The position numbers were made by a program, and so were the translations under genes. From Schizochytrium sp. TIO01 (Eukaryota > Sar > Bigyra > Thraustochytrida > Thraustochytriidae): a DNA stretch of 64,000 nucleotides. Below the pieces are notes generated by a model, which saw only the letters and a list, made by a program, of their open reading frames with translations, was not told the DNA's origin and did no database searches. Within the stretch, counting starts at the first letter, position 1; each line of letters opens with the position of its first letter. Positions 25,701 through 35,511 of the stretch are shown here, one piece after another. The stretch spans positions 8,204,668-8,268,667 of the forward strand of contig SMSO01000032.1 of assembly GCA_004764695.1 (NCBI GenBank), written 5' to 3'.

Positions 25701-27545
25701 ATGCCCGGCAAACCCAAAAGGTCGCCGAGGTCCCCGCCCAACAGCGCGCGGCCCTTTTCAACCAGCTCGACAGACTATCCTGGTGCAGGAGCTACTTTGA
25801 GCAACAGTAGTCAGAGCCTCTATAACAGCAGCATTAGCGGCAGCATCAGTAGCAACGAGTCCCACCAACAAGAAAACCAGAATCAAGGCTTGGGCCAACA
25901 GCAAAACAGACGACGTCGAAGACCTACGCCAAGCGGGACAGACTTGACGGCAGGCGACAGAGAAGAAGAACAGACCAAGCTTGGCCACCTCGAGATCACT
26001 GAGATGGGAGGCGCCCCAGACGGCCTGGTGAGGTCTGAGCAGCTAGCTTTAAGCGGAAGAAGTGGCCTTGAACACGGCGGAGGAAACCTGCTGGTGAACG
26101 CTAAGGAGCACAAGCTACCGCACAGGGTATCGCTAATGTACCCAAACTCAACAATGTCTGCTTTCGAAGACGAGAAAAGGGCAAGAGGCATAGAAGTAGA
26201 GGAATTAGAGGAGAACTCTGATTTTGGGGCAAGTGCTAGTGTTACTGGTAGCTATGATGATAGTGAGGGGACTACAAAGAAGCCGCACTTAAAGGGGAAA
26301 AAACGGCCTCTAGACGTGAGCAAGTATCCTCTGCATTTCCGCACGAAGCGTGAACGGAGAAAATTTTGGACTCCAGAAGAGTTAGCAGCGTTACTCAAAG
26401 GTGTCTCGAGATATGGTTGCGGAAAATGGGTGCATATCAAATGCGACCCAGAACTCGGAGAGATTCTCCACCAGAGAACCACCGTGGATATCAAAGATAA
26501 GTGGCGCACGTACAAACGAAACGAGCAACGTAGACAGGATGGAAAGTCTAAAAAGAGAATGGATGATCAGGAAAGCGAAGGGCGACCCAAGAGACAACGA
26601 AGAATGCTCACAGAGGCAGATGAATTTCCAGGAGCGATTCTTAGCAGCAGTAGCAACAGCAGCAGTGCAAATGCATTGTATGGAATTACTGCTATGCAAG
26701 CATCGCAACTGACAGCAGGAGTTCCACCAATGATTATGGGAAGTGCAATTTATGATCGTGATTTTGCTAATGACGAGGCTGTTGTTGCCCCTATCATCAG
26801 CCCCATTAACCTTGCCTCTTCAGAGCTCAGCGGCATGCAATATTCGTATCAGCAGCCCCAACTTCATATTGAACCCACAACTAGCCCTTCCCAAAACTGG
26901 ACAGTTAAGCTACAGCTTCTTCATCCTGAAAATTTCACTGCTGAAATGGCTGCCTGCCGTGACAAGGAGGAAGTACATATGATTAACGTTGCATTAGACT
27001 CCCAGACAAGGGATCTCGCCCAATATCTCATTCACCAGTGGTTCAAAAATGAAAATTTGAACCCAGAGCGCTATAGCTTTTACTTTGATGCCTCGCGTCT
27101 CAAGGACCACGACCTTCTAGCTATGCGCGGTGTTACAGATAAGTCTATTATTTTTGTAAATGTTGACCAAAGTCTACCAATGTTTCGAGCACCAGCTGTT
27201 TCTGCAGCGCACCTCCAACAGCAGTATCAGCAGCAGCAGCAGCAACAACAACAACAACAATATCAGTACACTCACGGCCGCTCTCATCTATCCTATGATC
27301 AAAGCCCACCTCGGGCTTCACATCCTCATATTACTCTTGCTACCTCTTCATCTTCATCTTCTGCATCCTCAATATTGCCATCCCCCAACAGCATACCAAA
27401 TATTGAAAGGGCATCCTCTCGGCAATACCAGCAGCAAAGGCAACAATTGCAGCTTCAATACCATCAGCAACAACAGACACAACTGCAACAAGATGTACGT
27501 GAAAGATATCATCACTTTCATAATCAGCAGAACCAGTTCCAATAA
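25701..27545 (+). CDS. Telobox-type Myb/SANT protein with a C-terminal ubiquitin-like region
   Basis: Single-exon gene of 614 residues; the ATG at 25,701 is the first in this open frame. Residues 1-218 are disordered and charged, with basic patches (KGKKRP, KRERRK). Residues about 219-275 form one Myb/SANT domain: W in KFWTPEE, GVSRYGCGKW, and the third-helix signature VDIKDKWR typical of telomere-repeat-binding (telobox) Myb proteins. Residues about 396-493 look like a ubiquitin-like beta-grasp fold (pattern RYSFYF...LKDHDLLAMRGV...SIIFVNV). A Gln run (about residue 507 onward) and Ser and Gln stretches end the protein. A nuclear DNA-binding role, perhaps at telomeres or as a transcription factor, is inferred from the domain. 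In plant telobox proteins, as I recall them, the ubiquitin-like part precedes the Myb; here it follows. The Myb call is firm; the fold of the C-terminal region is tentative. Confidence 0.85.
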   Translation: MPGKPKRSPRSPPNSARPFSTSSTDYPGAGATLSNSSQSLYNSSISGSISSNESHQQENQNQGLGQQQNRRRRRPTPSGTDLTAGDREEEQTKLGHLEITEMGGAPDGLVRSEQLALSGRSGLEHGGGNLLVNAKEHKLPHRVSLMYPNSTMSAFEDEKRARGIEVEELEENSDFGASASVTGSYDDSEGTTKKPHLKGKKRPLDVSKYPLHFRTKRERRKFWTPEELAALLKGVSRYGCGKWVHIKCDPELGEILHQRTTVDIKDKWRTYKRNEQRRQDGKSKKRMDDQESEGRPKRQRRMLTEADEFPGAILSSSSNSSSANALYGITAMQASQLTAGVPPMIMGSAIYDRDFANDEAVVAPIISPINLASSELSGMQYSYQQPQLHIEPTTSPSQNWTVKLQLLHPENFTAEMAACRDKEEVHMINVALDSQTRDLAQYLIHQWFKNENLNPERYSFYFDASRLKDHDLLAMRGVTDKSIIFVNVDQSLPMFRAPAVSAAHLQQQYQQQQQQQQQQQYQYTHGRSHLSYDQSPPRASHPHITLATSSSSSSASSILPSPNSIPNIERASSRQYQQQRQQLQLQYHQQQQTQLQQDVRERYHHFHNQQNQFQ

Positions 27546-28738
27546 AGCTCCCGAGTCAGACAACCTCCATCCTCTTTCAACCAGACTCTACACACACTAC
27601 ATTTGTACTCGAAGGTACGGTCAATTAATACCTATACCTCTCGTGTCACGTAAGAAAGAAGGGAAATGTGGGAAAAAAAAAAGGTGAGAACAAATATATT
27701 CTCAGGTTTTGAAGTTTGTCTCTTATTTTGAAGTGTGGCTGAGAGACAAACTTCATTGTTACAAACACAGAATAGAACTTTGCTAGAGGTAGTTTGGTAC
27801 TCCTATGTATTACTGCTGAATGAAAACGCAGTAATATCGCCTCTTGAAATGGGCAGTCTACCTTTAGTTCCCGTCATGTGGTCAAGGTTGACTTTGTATG
27901 TAACGGACATTATTTCATCATGTATGATGGCGCGGATGTGTGTACTTGAGCAAAGTTCTAGCGCTTGCGTTAATCAACTTCAAGACTCAAACTGCGCTCT
28001 GCGTCAAGATTGGTGCAGCATCGTTACGTCAAAATTATATGCTAGCACAGAATACTAGATTTTATTTTGTTACCAATCTTTGTATATTCGCATTGCTACT
28101 GTGATACTCTTATAGTAGCTAGCTAATTATAGATAAGAATGTTATTGGTTAGTGTTACTTGGCGCGGACTTGTCCTGCGCGGAGGTCCCTACAGCACTGG
28201 CCATTTTGCAAGAATGGATTATTGATAGACATCACTTGTTTGATTTGATGAGAGGGAAGAACCAAAAGAATCATTCCTATTCCAATCATGAAAACCAGCT
28301 TTGTTAGTCAAAATTAGGACAACGTGAAATGATTTGAACCCAACTCTAATTGAACAGTTTTGCCAATATAATCTTTATTTTCACTTGTTTCTTTCTGAGT
28401 GTATGTACTCAAACCTAGCAGTTTATGTCCCAGTAACAATGATATCATATCAAGGTTCTTGCGTAATTAGAGCAAAACCTTAACCTTAACCACGCGTGCA
28501 ACTGTCTATCTCATTCACTCTCTTCGAAAGAAAAAAAAACAAAAACTTATGTCAAGCAAGCTCTAGCATAACAAACCGCTAATTCACTTGTCTTCATATA
28601 GTTTGTGGCTGGTCTAAGAAATCCAAATATACGCCTGAGCAAGCAACTAGCTCGGCCAAACTTTGCTTGAGTGGACGGCTCGCCGCTGCAGAGTGCTTCT
28701 GGGAATAAGCCAACTTTTATTTTAAAAGTGAAGCGAAG
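27546..28738. other. Intergenic: 3' end of the Myb gene and promoter of the 7TM gene
   Basis: A 107-codon frame (27,735-28,058) starts at GTG and has no recognisable motif; I do not support it. The rest is ordinary AT-rich sequence. The last 130 bp (about 28,600-28,738) are somewhat GC-richer and probably hold the start region of the next gene. Confidence 0.6.
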
Positions 28739-30948
28739 ATGAGGTTCCTTGTATGGAAAGGTACGCGATCATGGCTTACAGCTGGTGCCGTGCTCCTCTG
28801 CAGTCACTACGTCACATCACAACCAGTTTTACGCGGTGAAAATCGATCTGACAAAGCTTCGAAACTTGACTATACTTCAGATATGCTTTACAATATATCT
28901 CGCATGCTGAAAACAACATTTTATGATCTTGAGACCACGAAAGATAGCGCAGACAATCGACTTCTGGTTCTCGGAGCAGTAGTAAGTAGTCTTGCCATTG
29001 CAGCAGTTGCATTTGGCATGATTATCTGGTACCTATATCGGCTTGCCCCTGTTATGCAGCTCTCCGCACCATGGCTAAAACACATTTACATCAGACTTTT
29101 ATTGCTTAATGTTTCAGCCCTGCTGGCTGAGATTCCCTCCCTAGCTTGCAGCACAAGTGCTTTCCTATTTTTTGCGTCGGCTCCATCGCTATGCATATTA
29201 ATTGGTCTCGTAGCAATCAAAGGCGTGATTGAAACAAAGCGCATACGTATTCCGTCAAAGCTCCGCACAAGGCCTTTACGTGTGCCTGACCGTTTCCTCA
29301 TGCTCCCAATGTACAGCATGGACGTTATTGTAGTTGGTTTTCTCGCTGCATTTCTCGTTTGGGAGGCTGATGATGTGAACCAAAGGATTGAAGGTTTTTG
29401 CATTCATGGTCAGGAAGGACCTAATATCCCAATTTCTGTCCTCTATGGTCTTACAGGTGCATCATGCTTGTTTGCTTTAGGTTCAAGTGCACGAGCATAT
29501 CGAGTTCTTTCTGTCGGTAAGTATTCTAGCTGCTACAGGTGTTCGCATTTTTTTTTTTGGCAGCGTTGTCTTATGAGAGCTATGAAAGCTCTAATGGCTT
29601 AAGAAACGTGTTCGTACTAACTTTATTAGATTGTACAGGCTATGAGTGTTTTGGCAATTTTCTCACAATCATTTGGCTACTACCTCTCCTTTGCCTTCGA
29701 ATTGCTCACTATGCAGGTAGAGGGACGATATTCTCTCAAACAAACCAAATGGCAGTCGCCAACGCTCTTTTTATTTTTGTGCTAACACTTGTATCCCTTA
29801 TTATGGTTTTGTTCCGGAAACTCCCATACGTTCACATGAGCGAGACAAGTGCTAAGGAAAATGCTGTTGTAAAATATGGTCTTGGCCTTGGCGCTATGCG
29901 CTACTTTCCAGGTGGCAGTGGACTGCAATCTATGTTTACACCGAGTGAAGAAGCTATTGCAAGACTCAAGATTGAGACTACATTTGGCGATCCTAGGCAA
30001 CCACAATACGACAACCAACGTGATATTCCCATGTATAACATACCCCGTCTGCCCAGCTGGACCCCAGAGGATGGGGGCAGAGACATTCTCACCGAGATCA
30101 ATAGGAAGTACGGCTATGTAAGTGATGAAGGCCTTCACATGGGCTCCGCCAGGGGCTTAAGCCCTCGTGGAGATCGCAGTAAACGAAGCCTAAATCAATT
30201 GAGCCCCAATGAAAAATCTCCTCACCCAATGACCCCTCAAACCCCTCATGAAAATATCTCTGCGACTGAAAACGAAGCCTCTATTCGTATTCAGGCAATG
30301 TTCCGTGGTGCAAATGCTAGATCAAAATTGCATTCAGTGATTTGGAGGACAAGATCGGCCTCAACCTCTGCGTCTACTAACAAGAACGGACCATCTAGCC
30401 AAGAGGATGATGTTGACGATGAGCGTAATATAATTGAAAGAGCAGCAACGCGTATTCAGGCAACCTTCAGGGGAGGTCGCGCTCGTCGGTGGCTTCATGA
30501 GATGAAGCAAGAGTTTATTGCTGCAACGAGGATTCAGGCCATTTTCCGTGGTTCTAAAAGCCGAAAGAAAGTGGAGAATTTACGTATTCGACGCAAATCA
30601 CTGATGGAAGTGTCGGGAAGTTCAGGAGCCGTCGCATCCATGCGTTCCGCTCCAGCTGTAACACACCACAAAGATACGAGTGACTTCGTTAAGGAGGAAG
30701 AAGATGACTATTTTGCCGATCTTCCACTCAAGAACCATGCCACAGCCCCAGGTCCATCTAAGCCAATTGCACCGGCAAGGAGTCATTCTCCTTTCTCTTT
30801 CCTGTCTGGTTCCGATGAGCCAAAGAGCCCAAAATCGCCCATTTCTCCGAGTCGCTTTGGCAGCCGTCTCATGAACATGCGAATCCCCACTGTACACCTC
30901 CCATCAAAGAAAGACGGTCGTGGGCACAAGAGAAACCAAACTATGTAA
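28739..30948 (+). CDS. Seven-transmembrane protein with a cytoplasmic tail carrying three IQ motifs
   Basis: Two exons: 28,739-29,516 and, preferred, 29,639-30,948, giving about 695 residues. The 122-nt intron starts GTAAGT, has a perfect TACTAAC branch site at 29,615-29,621 and ends TTGTACAG; phase is kept. A 47-nt intron ending at 29,563 is also in frame, but it would add a hydrophobic insert. Residues 1-28 are a signal peptide. Seven hydrophobic segments lie at about 75-98, 114-135, 138-162, 188-208, 229-250, 262-285 and 293-314, a receptor-like topology. The long Ser/Pro-rich tail has three IQ motifs (about 473, 527 and 554; each contains RIQAxFRG), which bind calmodulin or similar light chains. 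The first two are spaced 54 residues apart and the last two 27. The topology suggests a plasma-membrane or endomembrane receptor under Ca2+/calmodulin control; ligand and family are unknown. It does not match a classical GPCR class I can name. Confidence 0.85.
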
Positions 30949-31241
30949 ACAAAATCACGCTTTTAATACCCTGGACACTAATTTGATTTGTTTTTGCCTT
31001 TTACCATACATTGATTATTTTTTTAATATTAAGCCCAAGCTTGAATTCCTTGATTCGATGAAGCCTAAGTGATCGATCTCCGCAGTGTAGATCATAGCTA
31101 AAATACCAGGCTTTTCAGGATAATCAAAAATTAAATGCATGTCTGCCTAACCGAGGAGGTTATCTCCGAATCGAATACGAAACAACAATATTTCCATTAT
31201 TTTTACATGTATACAAAATGTACGCCCGCGAAGTCATAGGT

Positions 31242-32038
31242 TTATGAAACATTAAAACGCATGGATACTGGAGGACCTTTTGCCAAAAGTTGGTTAAAAA
31301 AACCCTCTTTAGGAGCACTATCAGATATAGGAGAGACAGAGACCTCAAATGGAAAAACTGGATACTTGCTAGAATCGGACTTGATTCGTGGGACAATGGC
31401 AACCGAATTTGCTTGTTGCAGTATTGAGAGAATGATGTTTCGAAGGCCTTCCTCTGCAGATACTGCTTGGAGAGAGCCTTTATGAACAACAACAGGTAAT
31501 CGCCAGCGCTCCCAATATACGCGTGCCTCAGTAGGTCCGCCAAGACCCAAAAAGCCCTTTCGCTGGCGAACCTCGAAAAATGAAACTTCAACATGACCTC
31601 TTACAAGATCTGGCCCAACAAGCTCAAGACGGTCGTCAAGATTATCTAATGCGTCGTCCACGGCCGCACGAACCTGATCTGCATCACATCGTATGTAGCT
31701 CAATGAAGGAAACTTCTGCAGGCGCTTTTCCTCAAACTCAACTTCCCCTAACGCGCGGTTGAAAAGAATCGTATGCACCACAGCCTCGACTGCTTCATGA
31801 ACTTGAGCCTCGTCTACTTCCTGAAGAATCAAACCACAGAGCCAGCATCCAAGAGTAAACGCGATTGCCCCGCGCCAAAGTAAAGCAAACGTCAGTACTC
31901 CAGTTTTCGCTCAACGCAGTCATCATTTCGTCATTCTCGTTCCTCTTTCTTCGTCTACGTACGCCCCAAGGGCTCTAAGTTCCTGGTCAAGTAGAAACCT
32001 ACCAAAGTCTCAAGATCGTGTTGCACAACGTTCGCCAT
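31242..32038 (-). CDS. ATG101: Autophagy-related protein 101
   Basis: Two exons on the minus strand: exon 1 at 32,038-32,003 (MANVVQHDLETL) and exon 2 at 31,820-31,242, with a 182-nt intron GTAGGT...TTCAG in phase 0. The long open frame of exon 2 has no in-frame ATG at its start, which is why the small first exon is needed. The product is 204 residues, the usual ATG101 size. Family features seen: the EVDEAQVHEAVEAVVHTILF start, WERWRLPVVV in the middle (the WF-finger neighbourhood), EEGLRNIILSILQQAN, and YPVFPFEVS before the C-terminus. ATG101 is a HORMA-domain protein that partners ATG13 in the ATG1/ULK kinase complex and acts at autophagosome initiation. It is divergently arranged with the glucuronokinase gene, ATG to ATG about 256 bp, so they may share a promoter. 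Confidence 0.92.
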
Positions 32039-32294
32039 GGTACAGAGTGATGAATAGACGCGTCAATGAAGGACGCTTATTCTAGTTTATGTGAGGCGAG
32101 TTGATTGCATTAGCACTTCTTCTCTTGAAGCCAGTTCTGCATGGGTTCCTGGATGGATCCGTGCTTATACAGGATTGAAAGATTGCAATATCCAGCATAC
32201 TTGCTATCGTTGGGACATCATTGTGACCCTTTTGTAGAACCCGTCCACCCACGGAGCGAGGGACATTACGTAACTTACCTTAACTGCGAGCAGG
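32039..32294. promoter_or_regulatory. Probable shared divergent promoter of ATG101 and the glucuronokinase gene
   Basis: 256 bp separate the two initiator ATGs, which face away from each other. No TATA-like element stands out. The assignment rests only on gene orientation. Confidence 0.5.
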
Positions 32295-34521
32295 ATGATT
32301 TGTATTATTCTTGTTGCTGGCGTAGGCAATCTTTTGGAGGCCGAACTCCTCCACGATGAAAAGCTGCGTGGTGTACCCCGAGCGCTGCTCCCAGTTGCAG
32401 GCAAGCCGATGGTAAGTATTTCCGAATAAAGGCCTGGCACGTTAGCGCAGCATGATTGAGAGAAAAGGGTTTGTGTTTGCGCTGGCGTAATGTTTTGGAG
32501 GCTTTAGCGAGCTTGTGTACTCACATTCTAAACTTGGACTTTGATAGTTGAGCTGGTGGTGGGACACTATCATGACCACGCGTGAGATCACCTCGGTTTA
32601 TCTCGTCTGTAATGCTAGTAACTACAAACCTTTTGAGCGTTGGGCCACAGCAAATGGTCTTCCAGCATCCAATGTAATCAACAACGGGGCTTCTTCTGTA
32701 CAGAATGCGCTAGGTGCTGCCAGAGATCTTGAACTTGGAGTTCGCAGAGCTGCGATAGATGGTCTCAACACCAAAGATGTGTGTGTCATTGCTGGTGACT
32801 CACTGTTTTTCAAAGAATTCGATCTTCCTCAGGTGATCTCTTGCTACAGGCGCTTGCAAAAGGTGGAAATTGAGAAGTCCGAGCCTCTCGAGTCTTCCAT
32901 TGATTCGGGAAGTCCGCACCCTCGAAGTGATTCGTTTTCCTCACAACCGCCCGCCGCGTATCGTGCATCACTTGTCCTATACTACAACCTTCCCAAAGGC
33001 GAGGACCCCGCAAAGAAGGGAATCATCTCTATAGACCCTGCAAGCAAGCGGGTGACTCACTTTTGGGAAAAACCTACTACCCCCCTGCCAGGCTCGCTCC
33101 ATTATGCTTGCCCTCTCTTTTATATTCTCGGCAGTGATGCATTATCTCAGTTGGAAGAATTCTGTGCCTATGAAGCTAGACCATCCTACTCCTGCGGAGC
33201 TTTTATGGCTCATGTGCACCAAAACACGAATTTCTACGGACTCCGTCTACCCGGTGCCTTTAGCTTAGTTGGTGTGAGTGCTGGTCTTAGAGAATATCGG
33301 GAACTAGACCGCTGCTTTGGGGGCTCTGGAAACCCTGGAGATTTGCAAAATCATGAATGTGAGGGTATCAGCAACGAAAAAACTGGAGTAGCCGGCAGTA
33401 ATTCTTCTGAACCTGAGCTATCTAGCGTATTAGGAGACACACCTCGGCGACAAGACCCGTACTGCATATCTTCAGCACCTCTTAGCTCTCTTGCACTGCC
33501 CAAAAGAAGTTATGGTATGGCCTATGCTCGCACAGGTCTCATGGGCAACCCGTCGGATGGATTCTTTGGCAAAACTCTTGCCTGCACAATTAAAAACTTT
33601 TCCGCACAGGTATGGTTGGTTGAGTCGGAGAAAATCCGCATCAAGCCGCACCCTCTATTCGACCCAAGTGAATTCGGCAGTTTGAATGACCTATACTCAA
33701 TTGCTCTTCGTGAGGGTTATCATGGTGGATTGCGCCTTCTGATGGCTACATGCAAACGTTTTTTCCAGCTTTGTGTGGAAAACTCAATTGCCTTGCCACG
33801 TCGTAACTTTACAGTGTCGTACGACACTAACATCCCTCGTCAAGTTGGCTTAAGTGGGTCTTCAGCCATCGTGACTGCCCTGTTCCGCGCTTTAATGAGC
33901 TTTTACGGTCTCACAGACAACGATATCCCTAAACCTTTGCAACCGGCATTTGTACTGAGTGTAGAAATGGAAGAAATGGGCATCCAAGCTGGTTTGCAGG
34001 ATCGTGTTGTGCAGTGTTATGAAGGTGTGGTGTATATGGATTTTAGCAAAGACCTAATGGATCGCGATGGCCATGGTTTTTACGAAGTTCTGCCTCCAGG
34101 CTCCCTGCCTAATCTTTTCTTCATTGCCTTTCGTGCCGATCCTTCTGACAGTGGCAAAATTCATAGCAACGTGAAGCAACGCTGGCTAGAAGGGGATTCC
34201 TCGGTCCATGAAGCCATGAAAAAGTTTGCCGGATTTGCTGAAGAAGGCCGTAACGCTCTTTTAGCTGCTGATATGGAAAAATTTGGTCAGCTCATGTCCC
34301 AGAACTTTGAGCTGCGTCGCCAGCTTTACTCAGACGAAGTTGTTGGCCAAGCCAATATTGATATGGTCGAGATTGGTCGGCGACATGGATGTTACTGCAA
34401 GTTTCCAGGTAGTGGTGGAGCTATTCTGGGTCTTGCACCTTCTCGCGATGTCTTTACGGAGCTTCGTAAAGACTACGAAAACAATGGCTGTGTTTTCAGC
34501 GTTCTTGAACTTGCTTTTTAA
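32295..34521 (+). CDS. Bifunctional sugar-1-phosphate nucleotidyltransferase / glucuronokinase
   Basis: Exon 1 is 32,295-32,411 and exon 2 is 32,548-34,521, with a 136-nt phase-0 intron GTAAGT...GATAG; 696 residues in total. Exon 1 supplies the nucleotidyltransferase start MICIILVAGVG...RALLPVAGKPM and exon 2 resumes at LSWWWDT. Further transferase marks are VCVIAGDSLFF and VTHFWEKP. From about residue 359 the protein matches plant glucuronokinase: YARTGLMGNPSDGFFGK, RIKPHP, YDTNIPRQ, the GHMP-kinase loop GLSGSSA (473-479), AGLQDRV, NPSDSGK-like DPSDSGK, and FPGSGGA near the end. Known chemistry: the kinase makes glucuronate-1-phosphate from glucuronic acid and ATP, and a pyrophosphorylase then makes UDP-glucuronate; cytosolic salvage. 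One chain would do both steps, though the transferase substrate is inferred. A 50-residue Ser-rich insert splits the transferase, and a linker of about 80 residues joins the halves. Confidence 0.93.
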
Positions 34522-35511
34522 ATGGCTTCTTGGATGTTTTCATTTCTTTGCTTATGTGTGTCCTTCAACTTTGTTCAATCCATTTCATCTCTATAACGCT
34601 TTATATTCAGCTTCGACTCTTCACGAATCCGAAATGCATTATTTTAGTCAAAGAATGTAACACTTCCACGTAATGATTAAGTTTATCTTTTTAGACAACA
34701 TTCCTTTTAAAACGTTTGAGCATCGTTTTCATCTCTCTAATTTTCAGTCCAACTCGTGAGTGCCTAAGTACCTACTAGTCATGATATTCCTATTACTGTC
34801 ACGATACCTATGCAAACGTCAAAACTTATATAACCCGGGCCTCCTAATGGTAGTAATTATTTCATATAAACAATACATTGTTGGTCTTTGCTGTAAAAAG
34901 AAGTGGAGGTTAGGTAAGAAAATGGAATGGCCAAGGAACCAGCGATCACCAAGCACTACAAATGAGGCAAACCTTCAACACAAGCCAGCAAAGTACTTCC
35001 ACCAAAAGTTTGGCGCCTCAGCAAGTGCCCTTCAAGCGCCTCCCTGGAGGCAAGCGCATGTACGCAGGTGACCACGTTGAGGCTGCGGTTTGTTCCGGCG
35101 GCCGAGAGCAACGAAGCATTGGCCTTGCCATTATCTACGCCATAGTAACCTCCACCAAGCACAAAGAGAATCTCAAATGTCAGATTAGTGACCTTCTCAG
35201 ACGCCTCAGCAATCTAAACTTGCCTATTAAATCTAAGTATTGATAGAGACATGGGGACATCTTATATCTGTCCTGTCATCCGTTCATTATTTTCTTAGGT
35301 CTTAATTGACTCGTTCTCGAGAACAGCACAGTTTTACAAGTTCCATACTATAAGTTCAACTGGCGAATATAGTATTTGTGTGCTGACGGCTAGCCGAGCC
35401 ACGAGAGTATTTCAAGAGCAATCCTTGTGAGAATATCGAATGTCTATGAGATCAATAATTTCTATAATTTAGTCGGGCGGGTGGTGCAGTGTTGAGAGTA
35501 CTTCACCTACC
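34522..35511. other. Intergenic, with a GC-richer open stretch
   Basis: The first 400 bp are AT-rich 3' sequence. Between about 34,920 and 35,160 composition resembles coding DNA and both strands are open (plus 34,962-35,243 with 93 codons; minus 35,162-34,956 with 68 codons). Neither translation has a motif I recognise. It may be a small gene or a missed exon; strand is undecided. Confidence 0.4.

Noticed and set aside
27735-28058. 107-codon plus frame after the Myb gene
   Set aside because: GTG start, no motif, within 3' flank.
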